This document shows, one piece after another, positions 32,041-40,159 of a stretch of DNA of 64,000 nt (the first letter of the stretch is position 1; each line of letters opens with the position of its first letter). Origin of the DNA: Helicobacter acinonychis (lineage in GTDB: Bacteria; Campylobacterota; Campylobacteria; Campylobacterales; Helicobacteraceae); the NCBI RefSeq assembly GCF_900461455.1, contig NZ_UGIA01000001.1, positions 310,001-374,000 of the forward strand, read 5' to 3'. The position numbers were made by a program, and so were the translations under genes. Under the pieces are notes generated by a model. It had not been told where the DNA came from and made no database searches. It worked only from the letters and a program-made list of their open reading frames with translations.

Positions 32041-32581
32041 TTTAGAACCAATCAAACAAGCCGCTTTGATTGAATATGAAGTGAGAGAACATGGCTCTAG
32101 CGAAGTGCTAGACAGCAATATCGCTAAAGAGCCTTTAGAATTTATCATAGGTGCCCATCAAATTATAGCAGGGTTAGAAAAAGCGGTATTGAAGGCTCAA
32201 ATTGGCGAGTGGGAAGAGGTTGTTATTACCCCAGAGGAAGCTTATGGGGTTTATGAAAGCGGTTATTTGCAAGAAGTCCCTAGGGAGCAATTTGAAGGCA
32301 TTGAATTGGAAAAAGGCATGAGCGTTTTTGGGCAAACTGAAGAGAATCAAACCATTCAAGCCACTATTAAAGACTTTAGCGGCACGCATGTGATGGTGGA
32401 TTATAACCATCCTTTAGCCGGAAAAACTTTAGCGTTTCGTTTCAAGGTTTTAGGGTTTAGGGAAGTGAGCGAAGAAGAAATTTTAGCTTCACACCATGGT
32501 GGTGGGGGAGGCTGTTGTGGCGGTCATGGTGCTCATAAGCATAAAGATGGGGGTTGTGGTTGCTCATGTTCGCATGGGTAA
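32027..32581 (+). CDS. slyD: FKBP-type peptidyl-prolyl isomerase and nickel chaperone SlyD
   Basis: The 184-residue protein has an FKBP domain interrupted by an insert-in-flap region (residues about 70-120; [17 protein letters not shown]) and a metal-binding tail of about 30 residues rich in His, Cys and Gly ([20 protein letters not shown], then CGCSCSHG). SlyD delivers nickel to hydrogenase and urease, both crucial in H. pylori. The tail here is unusually cysteine-rich. Confidence 0.95.
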   Translation: MQNHDLEPIKQAALIEYEVREHGSSEVLDSNIAKEPLEFIIGAHQIIAGLEKAVLKAQIGEWEEVVITPEEAYGVYESGYLQEVPREQFEGIELEKGMSVFGQTEENQTIQATIKDFSGTHVMVDYNHPLAGKTLAFRFKVLGFREVSEEEILASHHGGGGGCCGGHGAHKHKDGGCGCSCSHG

Positions 32582-32609
32582 ATGGGGGAATGTTTAAAAA
32601 GGCAAGGTC

Positions 32610-32816
32610 ATGAATAGTTCTAACCTCAAAAATTGGTTGTTCCCCACTATTTGCTTTTTTTTATTTTGTTATATTTTAATTTTTTTGATATTTTTTATGT
32701 TTAAAAACTTGCAATCGCAATCTTTTGGTTCTGTCGCAGAAACTGGGAAAAAACCCATCACCACGACCAAGCAATTTGGTAAGGAATTGCAAAAACAGAT
32801 TTCAAAAATCCATTAA
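32610..32816 (+). CDS. Small single-pass membrane protein, unknown function
   Basis: The 68-residue ORF has one strong hydrophobic segment (LFPTICFFLFCYILIFLIFFMF) followed by a basic C-terminal tail. It has an ATG with AAGG eight bases upstream and sits in the same direction between slyD and flgM. I do not recognise a family. The spacing and membrane segment support a real gene, but this is not certain. Confidence 0.55.
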   Translation: MNSSNLKNWLFPTICFFLFCYILIFLIFFMFKNLQSQSFGSVAETGKKPITTTKQFGKELQKQISKIH

Positions 32817-32839
32817 CTTTTTTTCTTTTTTGCCGATGC
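32813..32839 (+). promoter_or_regulatory. Sigma-28 (FliA)-like promoter of flgM
   Basis: TTAA, a 15-base spacer, then GCCGATGC resembles the FliA consensus TAAA-N15-GCCGATAA. It lies 44 bases before the flgM start. flgM control by FliA fits the known feedback in which FlgM inhibits FliA. Confidence 0.65.
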
Positions 32840-32882
32840 TTGTTGTAAAATTTGATTGAATGTTAAATTAAAGGATTTTAAG

Positions 32883-33086
32883 ATGATTAACGCTATCTCT
32901 TCGCTCACTCCAACACAGTCTTGGGGGAATTATAAGCGTGTGGAAAAAAATGAAGAAGTGCAAAACAATGAAGTCGCCCTTGATAAAGTGGCTCAGATCA
33001 AGCATGCTATTGAAAATAACCAATATAAAATCAACTTGCGTGAAACTTCTCACAAAATGGCACAGGATTTGTTGGGGATAAGCTAG
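32883..33086 (+). CDS. flgM: Anti-sigma-28 factor FlgM
   Basis: The 67-residue protein starts at ATG 32883 with AAAGGA upstream (an earlier in-frame start lacks a site). The C-terminal half VAQIKHAIENNQYKINLRET is the FlgM sigma-binding region. It holds FliA inactive and links late flagellar gene expression to filament assembly. The protein is shorter than enterobacterial FlgM (97 residues), as known for H. pylori. Confidence 0.92.
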   Translation: MINAISSLTPTQSWGNYKRVEKNEEVQNNEVALDKVAQIKHAIENNQYKINLRETSHKMAQDLLGIS

Positions 33087-33234
33087 GGGGTTTGGCTTGG
33101 GGGAGTTCTTATTCTTGCTGTCATTTTTCATTAAAATTTAGTTTCTTTGTGTTTTAAAGCGTGTTTGCCATTCTTTTAATGGAGCGTGTTTTTCTTTGCG
33201 TGTTAGGGATAATTGATTGGGAATTTTAACTTTT

Positions 33235-34182
33235 ATGGATTTTTGCTCTGGTATTGGCGGAGGCCGTTTGGGCTTGGAGCGGTGCCATTTAAAATGCGTA
33301 GGGCATGCAGAAATCAACCATGAAGCCCTTAGAACCTATGAATTATTTTTTAAAGATACTCATAATTTTGGGGATTTGATGCGAATCAACCCTAATGATT
33401 TACCCGATTTTGATGTCTTAATTAGCGGGTTTCCTTGTCAAGCTTTTTCTATCAATGGTAAAAGGAAGGGGCTTGATGATGAAAGGGGGACGATTATTTA
33501 TGGGCTTGTTCATATTTTAAAAGTTAAGCAACCCAAATGTTTCTTGCTTGAAAATGTTAAGGGGTTAATCAATCATAGGCAACAAGAAACTTTTGAAATC
33601 ATCATCAAAGCCTTGCAAGAAGTGGGTTATACAACTTATTATCAAATTTTGAATAGCGCTGATTTTCAATTAGCTCAAAAGAGGGAGCGCCTTTATATCG
33701 TGGGGTTTAGAAAGGATTTAAAACACCAATTTAATTTTCCTTTGGGTTTAGCCAATGATTATTGTTTTAAGGATTTTTTAGACGCTGATAATGAATGCTA
33801 TTTGAATACCAATAACGCTGCATTTCAAAGATACTTGCACAACTCATACAATCATAACCGGGTTTTTTTAGAGAATATTTTAACTTTAGAAAACGCTGTT
33901 TTAGATACAAGACAATCTGATTTAAGATTGTATTTTAATGTTTTTCCTACTTTAAGGACTTCTCGGCATGGCTTGTTTTATATCCAAAAAGGAAAAATCA
34001 AAAGATTAAACGCTGTTGAAAGCCTGCTTTTGCAAGGATTTCCTAGAGATTTGATCGCTAAGATTAAAGATAATCCTAACTTTAAAGGAAGCCATTTATT
34101 ATCCCAAGCAGGGAACGCCATGAGCGTGAATGTGATTTTTGCTCTCGCTAAACAAATGTTAAGAGCGATAGTTGAGCGTTAA
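33235..34182 (+). CDS. Orphan DNA (cytosine-5) methyltransferase
   Basis: From ATG 33235 there are 315 residues (a TTG at 33217 would add six; the start is uncertain because motif I begins at once). Motif I is DFCSGIGGGRLGLE, IV is GFPCQAFSING with the catalytic Cys, VI is LLENVKG, VIII is QKRERLYIVG and X is GNAMSVNVI. All are intact. By position between flgM and flgK it corresponds to HP1121/JHP1050, the core-genome M.Hpy99III enzyme reported to methylate GCGC and influence gene expression. No restriction partner is adjacent. The GCGC specificity is taken from the known homologue, not read from this sequence. Confidence 0.88.
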   Translation: MDFCSGIGGGRLGLERCHLKCVGHAEINHEALRTYELFFKDTHNFGDLMRINPNDLPDFDVLISGFPCQAFSINGKRKGLDDERGTIIYGLVHILKVKQPKCFLLENVKGLINHRQQETFEIIIKALQEVGYTTYYQILNSADFQLAQKRERLYIVGFRKDLKHQFNFPLGLANDYCFKDFLDADNECYLNTNNAAFQRYLHNSYNHNRVFLENILTLENAVLDTRQSDLRLYFNVFPTLRTSRHGLFYIQKGKIKRLNAVESLLLQGFPRDLIAKIKDNPNFKGSHLLSQAGNAMSVNVIFALAKQMLRAIVER

Positions 34183-34281
34183 TCATCAAATGTAAGATAA
34201 AAAATTAAAGCAAGAAATAAAAGTTTTTCTTAAATAAGGTTTTAACGATCAATATTTGAAAAAAACAAAGCCCTAATAAAA

Positions 34282-34297
34282 TGGCATAGTATTTGCT
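34282..34297 (+). promoter_or_regulatory. Sigma-54 (RpoN) promoter of flgN-flgK
   Basis: TGGCATAGTATTTGCT places GG and GC 10 bases apart, an excellent match to the TGGCAC-N5-TTGC consensus. It lies 36 bases before the FlgN-like start. Confidence 0.8.
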
Positions 34298-34332
34298 TGA
34301 TTACGGCTGAAACAAGAGCCAAAGGATTTGTC

Positions 34333-34767
34333 ATGGTCGTTTTACATTCTCATTTAGAAAACGCACTAAAGCAATTAAAAGAATTGATTGATTTAACCGA
34401 GTGCGATATAAGAGACATTAGGCTCGCTAAACACACCGAAATTTTTGAAAGAAATACCCAAAAACAGCTGGTGATTCAAGCTTTTGAAAACGAAAAAGCG
34501 AGTATAGATGCACAAATGTTATCTTTAAAAAAACAATTCCCTAATAAAGAGATGGGTGAATTATTGGACGAAAAAACAAGCGATTTTTTAAACCAAATGC
34601 GAGAATCCTTGCTTTTTTTGAAAGAAAAAAACTTGATTTATTCGCGCATGGCGTTTGCGGTTTCTGAGTTTTATTCTTCACTCATTCAGCAAATCATTCC
34701 CCATGACACTTGCGATTATAAAGGTTCTAGGCATGTGGGAAGCCATTTTTTAAGAGTGCAGGCATAA
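34333..34767 (+). CDS. flgN: FlgN-like flagellar export chaperone
   Basis: The 144-residue all-helical protein starts at ATG 34333 with AAAGGA at 34321-34326; an upstream in-frame start would lie inside the promoter. It has no strong sequence signature, but its size, helical content and position directly before flgK (one base gap) match FlgN, the chaperone for FlgK and FlgL. Confidence 0.7.
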   Translation: MVVLHSHLENALKQLKELIDLTECDIRDIRLAKHTEIFERNTQKQLVIQAFENEKASIDAQMLSLKKQFPNKEMGELLDEKTSDFLNQMRESLLFLKEKNLIYSRMAFAVSEFYSSLIQQIIPHDTCDYKGSRHVGSHFLRVQA

Positions 34768-34768
34768 A

Positions 34769-36589
34769 ATGGGCGGAATCTTATCTTCACTCAACACTTC
34801 TTACACCGGCTTACAAGCCCACCAAAGCATGGTGGATGTTACTGGGAATAATATTTCTAACGCCAGCGATGAATTTTATAGCCGTCAGCGCGTGATCGCA
34901 AAGCCTCAAGAGGCTTATATGTATGGCACTAAAAATGTCAATATGGGCGTGGACATAGAAGCTATTGAAAGGGTGCATGATGAGTTTGTTTTTTCTCGCT
35001 ACACGAAAGCTAATTACGAAAACACTTATTATGATACAGAATTTTCGCATTTAAAAGAAGCGAGCGCGTATTTTCCGGATATTGATGAAGCGAGCCTTTT
35101 TACGGATTTGCAAGATTATTTTAACTCATGGAAAGAATTGTCTAAGAATGCCAAAGACTCCGCTCAAAAACAAGCTCTCGCTCAAAAAACAGAAGCCTTA
35201 ACGCACAATATTAAAGACACTAGAGAAAGATTAACAACCTTACAGCATAAGGCGAGCGAAGAATTAAAAAGCGTTATTAAAGAAGTGAATAGCTTGGGTT
35301 CTCAAATCGCTGAGATTAACAAACGCATCAAAGAAGTGGAAAATAACAAGAGTTTAAAGCATGCCAATGAGTTAAGAGACAAGCGAGATGAATTGGAATT
35401 CCATTTGCGAGAACTTTTAGGGGGGAATGTTTTTAAAAGTAGTATTAAAACCCATTCGCTCATAGATAAAGACTCAGCGGACTTTGATGAAAGCTATAAT
35501 CTTAATATTGGGCATGGGTTCAATATCATTGATGGCTCTATTTTCCACCCTTTAGTGATTAAAGAGTCCGAAAATAAAGGAGGTTTGAATCAAGTTTATT
35601 TCCAAAGCGATGATTTTAAAGTAACTAATATTACTGATAAACTCAATCAAGGGAAAGTGGGGGCGTTATTGAATGTGTATAATGATGGCTCTAACGGAAC
35701 TTTAAAAGGCAAGTTGCAAGATTATATTGATTTATTGGATTCTTTTGCTAGGGGCTTGATAGAATCCACTAATGCGATTTACGCTCAAAGCGCGAGTCAT
35801 AATATTGAAGGCGAGCCTGTGGAGTTTAACGATAATGAAGCCTTTAAAGACACGAACTACAATATCAAAAACGGCTCGTTTGACTTGATCGCTTACAACA
35901 CCGATGGTAAAGAAATTGCTAGGAAAACCATTGCTATCACGCCCATTACAACCATGAACGATATTATCCAAGCTATTAACGCTAATACTGATGACAATAA
36001 AGACAACAACGCCGAAAACGATTTTGATGATTATTTCACAGCGAGTTTTAACAATGAGACTAAAAAGTTTATTATCCAACCTAAAAACGCTTCACAAGGG
36101 TTGTTTGTCTCTATGAAAGATAACGGCACGAATTTTATGGGGGCGTTAAAACTCAACCCTTTTTTTCAAGGCGATGACGCTTCCACTATTAGCTTGAATA
36201 AAGAATACAAAAAAGAGCCGACCACCATTCGCCCATGGCTTGCCCCCATTAATGGGAATTTTGATGTGGCTAACATGATGCAACAATTGCAATACGATAG
36301 CGTGGATTTCTATAACGATAAGTTTGACATCAAACAAATGAAGATCAGCGAGTTTTATCAATTCTTAACCAGTAAAATCAACACGGACGCTGAAAAATCT
36401 GGGCGTATTTTGGACACTAAAAAGAGCATGCTAGAGACTATTAAAAAAGAGCAACTCTCCATTTCGCAAGTGAGCGTGGATGAAGAAATGGTGAATTTAA
36501 TCAAGTTTCAAAGCGGCTATGCGGCTAACGCTAAAGTCATCACTGCTATTGATAGGATGATAGACACTTTGTTGGGTATTAAGCAATAA
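34769..36589 (+). CDS. flgK: Flagellar hook-associated protein 1 FlgK
   Basis: The 606-residue protein has N-terminal ILSSLNTSYTGLQAHQSMVD and VTGNNISNASDEFYSRQR, and C-terminal SVDEEMVNLIKFQSGYAANA, the axial-protein motifs of FlgK. It joins hook and filament together with FlgL. It is in one operon with the FlgN-like gene and followed by a terminator. Confidence 0.96.
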   Translation: MGGILSSLNTSYTGLQAHQSMVDVTGNNISNASDEFYSRQRVIAKPQEAYMYGTKNVNMGVDIEAIERVHDEFVFSRYTKANYENTYYDTEFSHLKEASAYFPDIDEASLFTDLQDYFNSWKELSKNAKDSAQKQALAQKTEALTHNIKDTRERLTTLQHKASEELKSVIKEVNSLGSQIAEINKRIKEVENNKSLKHANELRDKRDELEFHLRELLGGNVFKSSIKTHSLIDKDSADFDESYNLNIGHGFNIIDGSIFHPLVIKESENKGGLNQVYFQSDDFKVTNITDKLNQGKVGALLNVYNDGSNGTLKGKLQDYIDLLDSFARGLIESTNAIYAQSASHNIEGEPVEFNDNEAFKDTNYNIKNGSFDLIAYNTDGKEIARKTIAITPITTMNDIIQAINANTDDNKDNNAENDFDDYFTASFNNETKKFIIQPKNASQGLFVSMKDNGTNFMGALKLNPFFQGDDASTISLNKEYKKEPTTIRPWLAPINGNFDVANMMQQLQYDSVDFYNDKFDIKQMKISEFYQFLTSKINTDAEKSGRILDTKKSMLETIKKEQLSISQVSVDEEMVNLIKFQSGYAANAKVITAIDRMIDTLLGIKQ

Positions 36590-36606
36590 TATTTTTTATA
36601 AAATTT

Positions 36607-36630
36607 AAAAAATGCTTTTTAGCATTTTTT
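36607..36630 (+). terminator. Terminator after flgK
   Basis: AAAAAATGCT and AGCATTTTTT form a 10-bp hairpin with a four-base loop, ending in a T run. Confidence 0.8.
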
Positions 36631-36699
36631 ACAACAAATACAAAAGAGCTTGACGCTAGTCAAGTGATAATTTCTTTAAAAAAGCGGTCTTCTTGGGTA

Positions 36700-36765
36700 G
36701 GGGGTTTTTAAGGGGGTTAAGGGGGGTATTAATCGCAAAATGCCCCCTATCCCCTTAAGGGAATG
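36700..36765 (+). other. G-rich/C-rich palindrome upstream of ggt
   Basis: A block of G runs (36700-36726) is followed by a C-rich block. TTAAGGGG at 36717-36724 is the exact complement of CCCCTTAA at 36751-36758. It contains no gene. A similar motif occurs near 63807-63853. Its role is unknown: terminator, or remnant of a mobile element end. Confidence 0.5.
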
Positions 36766-36892
36766 AGTTTTACTATAAATAAAAATGATATTAAAGCTAA
36801 ATAAAGCTTATCAATTTTGTAAAACAAGAAATTAAAATAATAGTTAATAACATAGAAGCTGCAAGCGAGAGAGCGTTTTATAAAACTTGTGT

Positions 36893-36898
36893 TATAAT
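36893..36898 (+). promoter_or_regulatory. -10 box of ggt
   Basis: TATAAT lies 44 bases before the ggt start. AAAGGAAAA provides the ribosome site. Confidence 0.6.
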
Positions 36899-36941
36899 AA
36901 GGGAAATTTTAAGCGTCATTGCTTATGGAAAGGAAAATTAG

Positions 36942-38645
36942 ATGAGACGGAGTTTTTTAAAAACGATTGGCTTATGCACGATAGCATTCTCTTTGGGTTT
37001 GTTAAACCCTTTGAGTGCAGCGAGTTACCCACCCATTCAAAACACTAAAGTAGGGTTAGCCCTTTCTAGCCATCCGCTAGCTACTGAAATCGGGCAAAAG
37101 GTTTTAGAAGATGGGGGCAATGCGATTGATGCGGCCGTAGCGATTGGCTTTGCTTTAGCGGTCGTCCATCCTGTGGCAGGCAATATTGGTGGAGGGGGTT
37201 TTGCGGTTATCCATTTAGCCAATGGGGAAAATGTGACCTTAGATTTTAGAGAAAAAGCCCCCCTAAAAGCCACTAGAGACATGTTTTTAGACAAGCAAGG
37301 CAATGTGATCCCCAAACTCAGTCAAGATGGCTATTTAGCCGTTGGTGTTCCTGGAACGGTGGCTGGCATGGAAGCGATGCTAAAAAAGTACGGCACTAAA
37401 AAATTGTCGCAACTTATTGAGCCTGCGATTAAATTAGCTGAGCATGGTTACCCTATTTCAAAAAGGCAAGCAGAGACTTTAAAGGACGCTAGGGAGCGGT
37501 TTTTAAAATACAATTCTAGTAAAAAATATTTTTTGAAAAAGGGGCATCTTGATTACCAAGAGGGGGATTTGTTTGTCCAAAAGGATTTGGCCAAAACTTT
37601 GACTCAAATCAAAACGCTAGGTGCTAAAGGCTTTTATCAAGGGCAAGTGGCTGATTTGATTGAAAAAGACATGAAAAAAAATGGAGGGATTATCACCAAA
37701 GAGGATCTCGCTAGTTATAGCGTGAAATGGCGCAAACCGGTGGTGGGGAATTATCGCGGATATAAGATCATTTCTATGGCACCACCGAGTTCGGGAGGTA
37801 CGCATTTGATCCAAATTTTGAATGTCATGGAAAATGCGGATTTGAGCGCTCTTGGGTATGGGGCTTCTAAAAATATCCATATCGTTGCAGAAGCGATGCG
37901 CCAAGCTTATGCGGATAGATCGGTTTATATGGGAGACGCTGATTTTGTTTCAGTGCCGGTGGATAAACTCATCAATAAAGCGTATGCTAAAAAGATTTTT
38001 GATGCTATCCAACCAGATACGGTCACGCCAAGCTCTCAAATCAAACCGGGAATGGGGCAATTGCATGAGGGGAATAACACGACGCATTATTCTGTGGCGG
38101 ACAGGTGGGGGAATGCGGTGAGTATCACTTACACGATCAACGATTATTATGGGAGTGCTGCGAGCGTTGATGGGGCAGGATTTTTGTTGAATAATGAAAT
38201 GGATGATTTTTCCATTAAGCCAGGAAACCCTAATCTCTATGGTTTGGTAGGGGGCGATGCAAATGCGATTGAAGCCAATAAGCGTCCTTTAAGCTCCATG
38301 ACGCCTACGATCGTGTTGAAAAACAATAAGGTTTTTATGGTGGTGGGGAGCCCTGGAGGCGCTAGGATCATCACTACGGTGTTGCAAGTGATTTCTAATG
38401 TGATTGACTACAACATGGATATTTCTGAAGCGGTTTCAGCTCCTAGGTTTCACATGCAATGGCTTCCTGATGAATTAAGGATTGAAAAATTCGGCATACC
38501 CGCTGATGTGAAGGATAACCTCACTAAAATGGGCTATCAAATTGTCACTAAGCCGGTGATGGGCGATGTGAATGCGATCCATATTTTACCTCAAGTGAAA
38601 GGGCGTATCTTTTATGGATCAACAGATCCAAGGAAAGAGTTTTGA
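36942..38645 (+). CDS. ggt: Gamma-glutamyltranspeptidase
   Basis: The 567-residue proenzyme has a signal peptide (MRRSFLKTIGLCTIAFSLGL). The autocleavage site is in GNNTTHYSV, with nucleophile Thr380 (codon at 38079) followed by Thr381. Substrate loops include NNEMDDFS and PLSSMTP. It hydrolyses glutamine and glutathione in the periplasm, supplies glutamate and damages host cells; it is a virulence factor. All catalytic residues are intact. Confidence 0.98.
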   Translation: MRRSFLKTIGLCTIAFSLGLLNPLSAASYPPIQNTKVGLALSSHPLATEIGQKVLEDGGNAIDAAVAIGFALAVVHPVAGNIGGGGFAVIHLANGENVTLDFREKAPLKATRDMFLDKQGNVIPKLSQDGYLAVGVPGTVAGMEAMLKKYGTKKLSQLIEPAIKLAEHGYPISKRQAETLKDARERFLKYNSSKKYFLKKGHLDYQEGDLFVQKDLAKTLTQIKTLGAKGFYQGQVADLIEKDMKKNGGIITKEDLASYSVKWRKPVVGNYRGYKIISMAPPSSGGTHLIQILNVMENADLSALGYGASKNIHIVAEAMRQAYADRSVYMGDADFVSVPVDKLINKAYAKKIFDAIQPDTVTPSSQIKPGMGQLHEGNNTTHYSVADRWGNAVSITYTINDYYGSAASVDGAGFLLNNEMDDFSIKPGNPNLYGLVGGDANAIEANKRPLSSMTPTIVLKNNKVFMVVGSPGGARIITTVLQVISNVIDYNMDISEAVSAPRFHMQWLPDELRIEKFGIPADVKDNLTKMGYQIVTKPVMGDVNAIHILPQVKGRIFYGSTDPRKEF

Positions 38646-38652
38646 TTTTTAT

Positions 38653-38690
38653 CAAAATAGGTTTTTTAGTCCTATTTGACCCTATTTTTT
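38653..38690 (+). terminator. Terminator after ggt
   Basis: AAATAGG (38655-38661) and CCTATTT (38671-38677) form a hairpin nine bases after the stop codon; a T run (38685-38690) follows. Confidence 0.6.
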
Positions 38691-38702
38691 GGGGGGGGGG
38701 GG
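38691..38702 (+). repeat. Poly-G tract of 12 between ggt and the Sel1-repeat gene
   Basis: There are twelve consecutive G residues directly after a T run. The tract is intergenic, about 210 bases before the next gene. Homopolymeric G tracts in H. pylori are prone to slippage; in tlpB a G repeat in the leader is the target of the RepG small RNA. Confidence 0.8.
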
Positions 38703-38912
38703 ACTTTTTAGCTAAAAAGTTTTAAACTTAGTCTTAGAATTCATAAAATATAGTGTAAAATTCTTTATAGAAGACAATATTTAACTATGATTGTGCTATG
38801 ATTGTGTGTGCGAAACGAGAGTGTTTGTGGGTTTAAAAAAGCATGCAATTTCTTAAGGCTAAGATAATAATTGGTATTGTGATTTAGTTTTTAACTATAC
38901 AGAGGAGTAATG

Positions 38913-39689
38913 ATGGGATATGCAAGCAAGTTAGCTTTAAAAATTAGTTTGATAGGTTTATGCTTGTTTGGTGCTCTTAATGGTGCGGAGCATCTTGGAC
39001 ACAAAGGGAGTTTTGTTTATAGAGGGGAAGTAGCTTACAATAATAAGGATTATGAGCGAGCGGTTTCTCTTTATAAAGATGCGATTAAAAATGGCGAGTC
39101 GATCGCTTATGTTTTGTTGGGGATCATGTATAGAGATGGTAGGGGCGTGCCTAGGAACGACAAGAAAGCGGTAGAGTATTTTAAAAAAGCTGTGGCGTTG
39201 GATATTCCTAGAGGGTATAATAATTTAGGCGTGATGTATAAAGAGGGTAGGGGCGTGCCTAAAGATGAAAAGAAAGCGGTGGAGTATTTCCAAATGGCTG
39301 CTAATAAGGGTTACACGAGTGCTTACATGAATTTAGGGATCATGTATATGGAAGGCAGAGGTGTTCCAAGCAGTTATATGAAAGCCATGGAGTATTTTAG
39401 GCTAGCGATGGCTAAAGGCAGTGCAGAGGCTTATATCCTTTTAGGGGATCTTTATTATAGTGGGAATGAGCAATTGGGCATTGAGCAAGACAAAGAAAAA
39501 GCCGTTATTTACTATAAAATGGCAGCTGATGTGGGCTCTTCTCAAGCGTATGAAGGGTTAGCCAAATCTTATGAATATGGTTTGGGCGTGGAAAAGGATA
39601 AGAAACAAGCTGAAGAGTTTAGGCAGCGTGCATGCGATTATGACTTGGATAAGAATTGCAGGAAAAGAAACGCTTCAAGCCACCACTAA
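38913..39689 (+). CDS. Secreted Sel1-like repeat protein (HcpX-like)
   Basis: The start is ATG 38913, five bases after GAGGAG (an adjacent ATG at 38910 is only two bases from it); 258 residues. A signal peptide (SLIGLCLFGALNGA) is followed by six or so Sel1-type repeats of 36 residues with the pattern ...AYxxLGxMYxxGRGVPxDxKKAVEYF. It corresponds to HP1117. Unlike the Helicobacter cysteine-rich proteins, the repeats lack the paired cysteines; only two Cys remain at the C-terminus. Sel1 proteins are binding scaffolds; the partner is unknown. Confidence 0.85.
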   Translation: MGYASKLALKISLIGLCLFGALNGAEHLGHKGSFVYRGEVAYNNKDYERAVSLYKDAIKNGESIAYVLLGIMYRDGRGVPRNDKKAVEYFKKAVALDIPRGYNNLGVMYKEGRGVPKDEKKAVEYFQMAANKGYTSAYMNLGIMYMEGRGVPSSYMKAMEYFRLAMAKGSAEAYILLGDLYYSGNEQLGIEQDKEKAVIYYKMAADVGSSQAYEGLAKSYEYGLGVEKDKKQAEEFRQRACDYDLDKNCRKRNASSHH

Positions 39690-40095
39690 TTCTTCAGATT
39701 TGAGTTTTCTTCAAGGATTTTGCTCGTTTCTTAAGCCTATTATTATCCGCTATTAGCTTGCAAAAAGTGTTTAATGTTTCAATAAACCTTTCAGAAAGCC
39801 TTTCCGACAAGATCTCAAGCAACAAACAAAACTTAAAATCTCTTTTTTTAAAGGCTTATCCTTATTTAATAAGCTTTTAAGCTACCCAAAAGCAAAGCAG
39901 CACAAAACAAAGCCTTAAATCTCATAATGCCAATGCAAATAAAAACACAATAACAAAAAAGCGGTAACAACAACGCAAACTATTTTTAATTATAGACTAG
40001 TAAAGACTTGACAAAGCCTTAAAACAAAAGCCGTTTTTTAGAGTTAAAGCGCTTTTCAAACCGCCTTTAGTAAGCGAAGCGTTTCTAAAATTTGG
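39690..40095. other. Intergenic region, probable rearrangement junction
   Basis: About 400 bases hold no credible ORF or RNA gene. The A/T-rich sequence separates a block that I recall as HP1117 from one that I recall as HP0415, so a genome rearrangement junction probably lies here. No insertion sequence is visible. Confidence 0.5.
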
Positions 40096-40101
40096 TATAA
40101 T
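40096..40101 (+). promoter_or_regulatory. -10 box of the large mscS gene
   Basis: TATAAT within GGTATAATCGCTAG lies 64 bases before the chosen start. Because transcription would begin near 40107, an upstream TTG start at 40112 is unlikely. Confidence 0.6.
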
Positions 40102-40159
40102 CGCTAGGTATTTGCTAAAAATTATAGAAAAAAATTTTATTGTTTTAATGGGGTTTTAT

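Noticed and set aside
38910..38980. AapA-type small toxin
   Set aside because: The short basic/hydrophobic start here is the signal peptide of the Sel1-repeat protein, which continues in frame.
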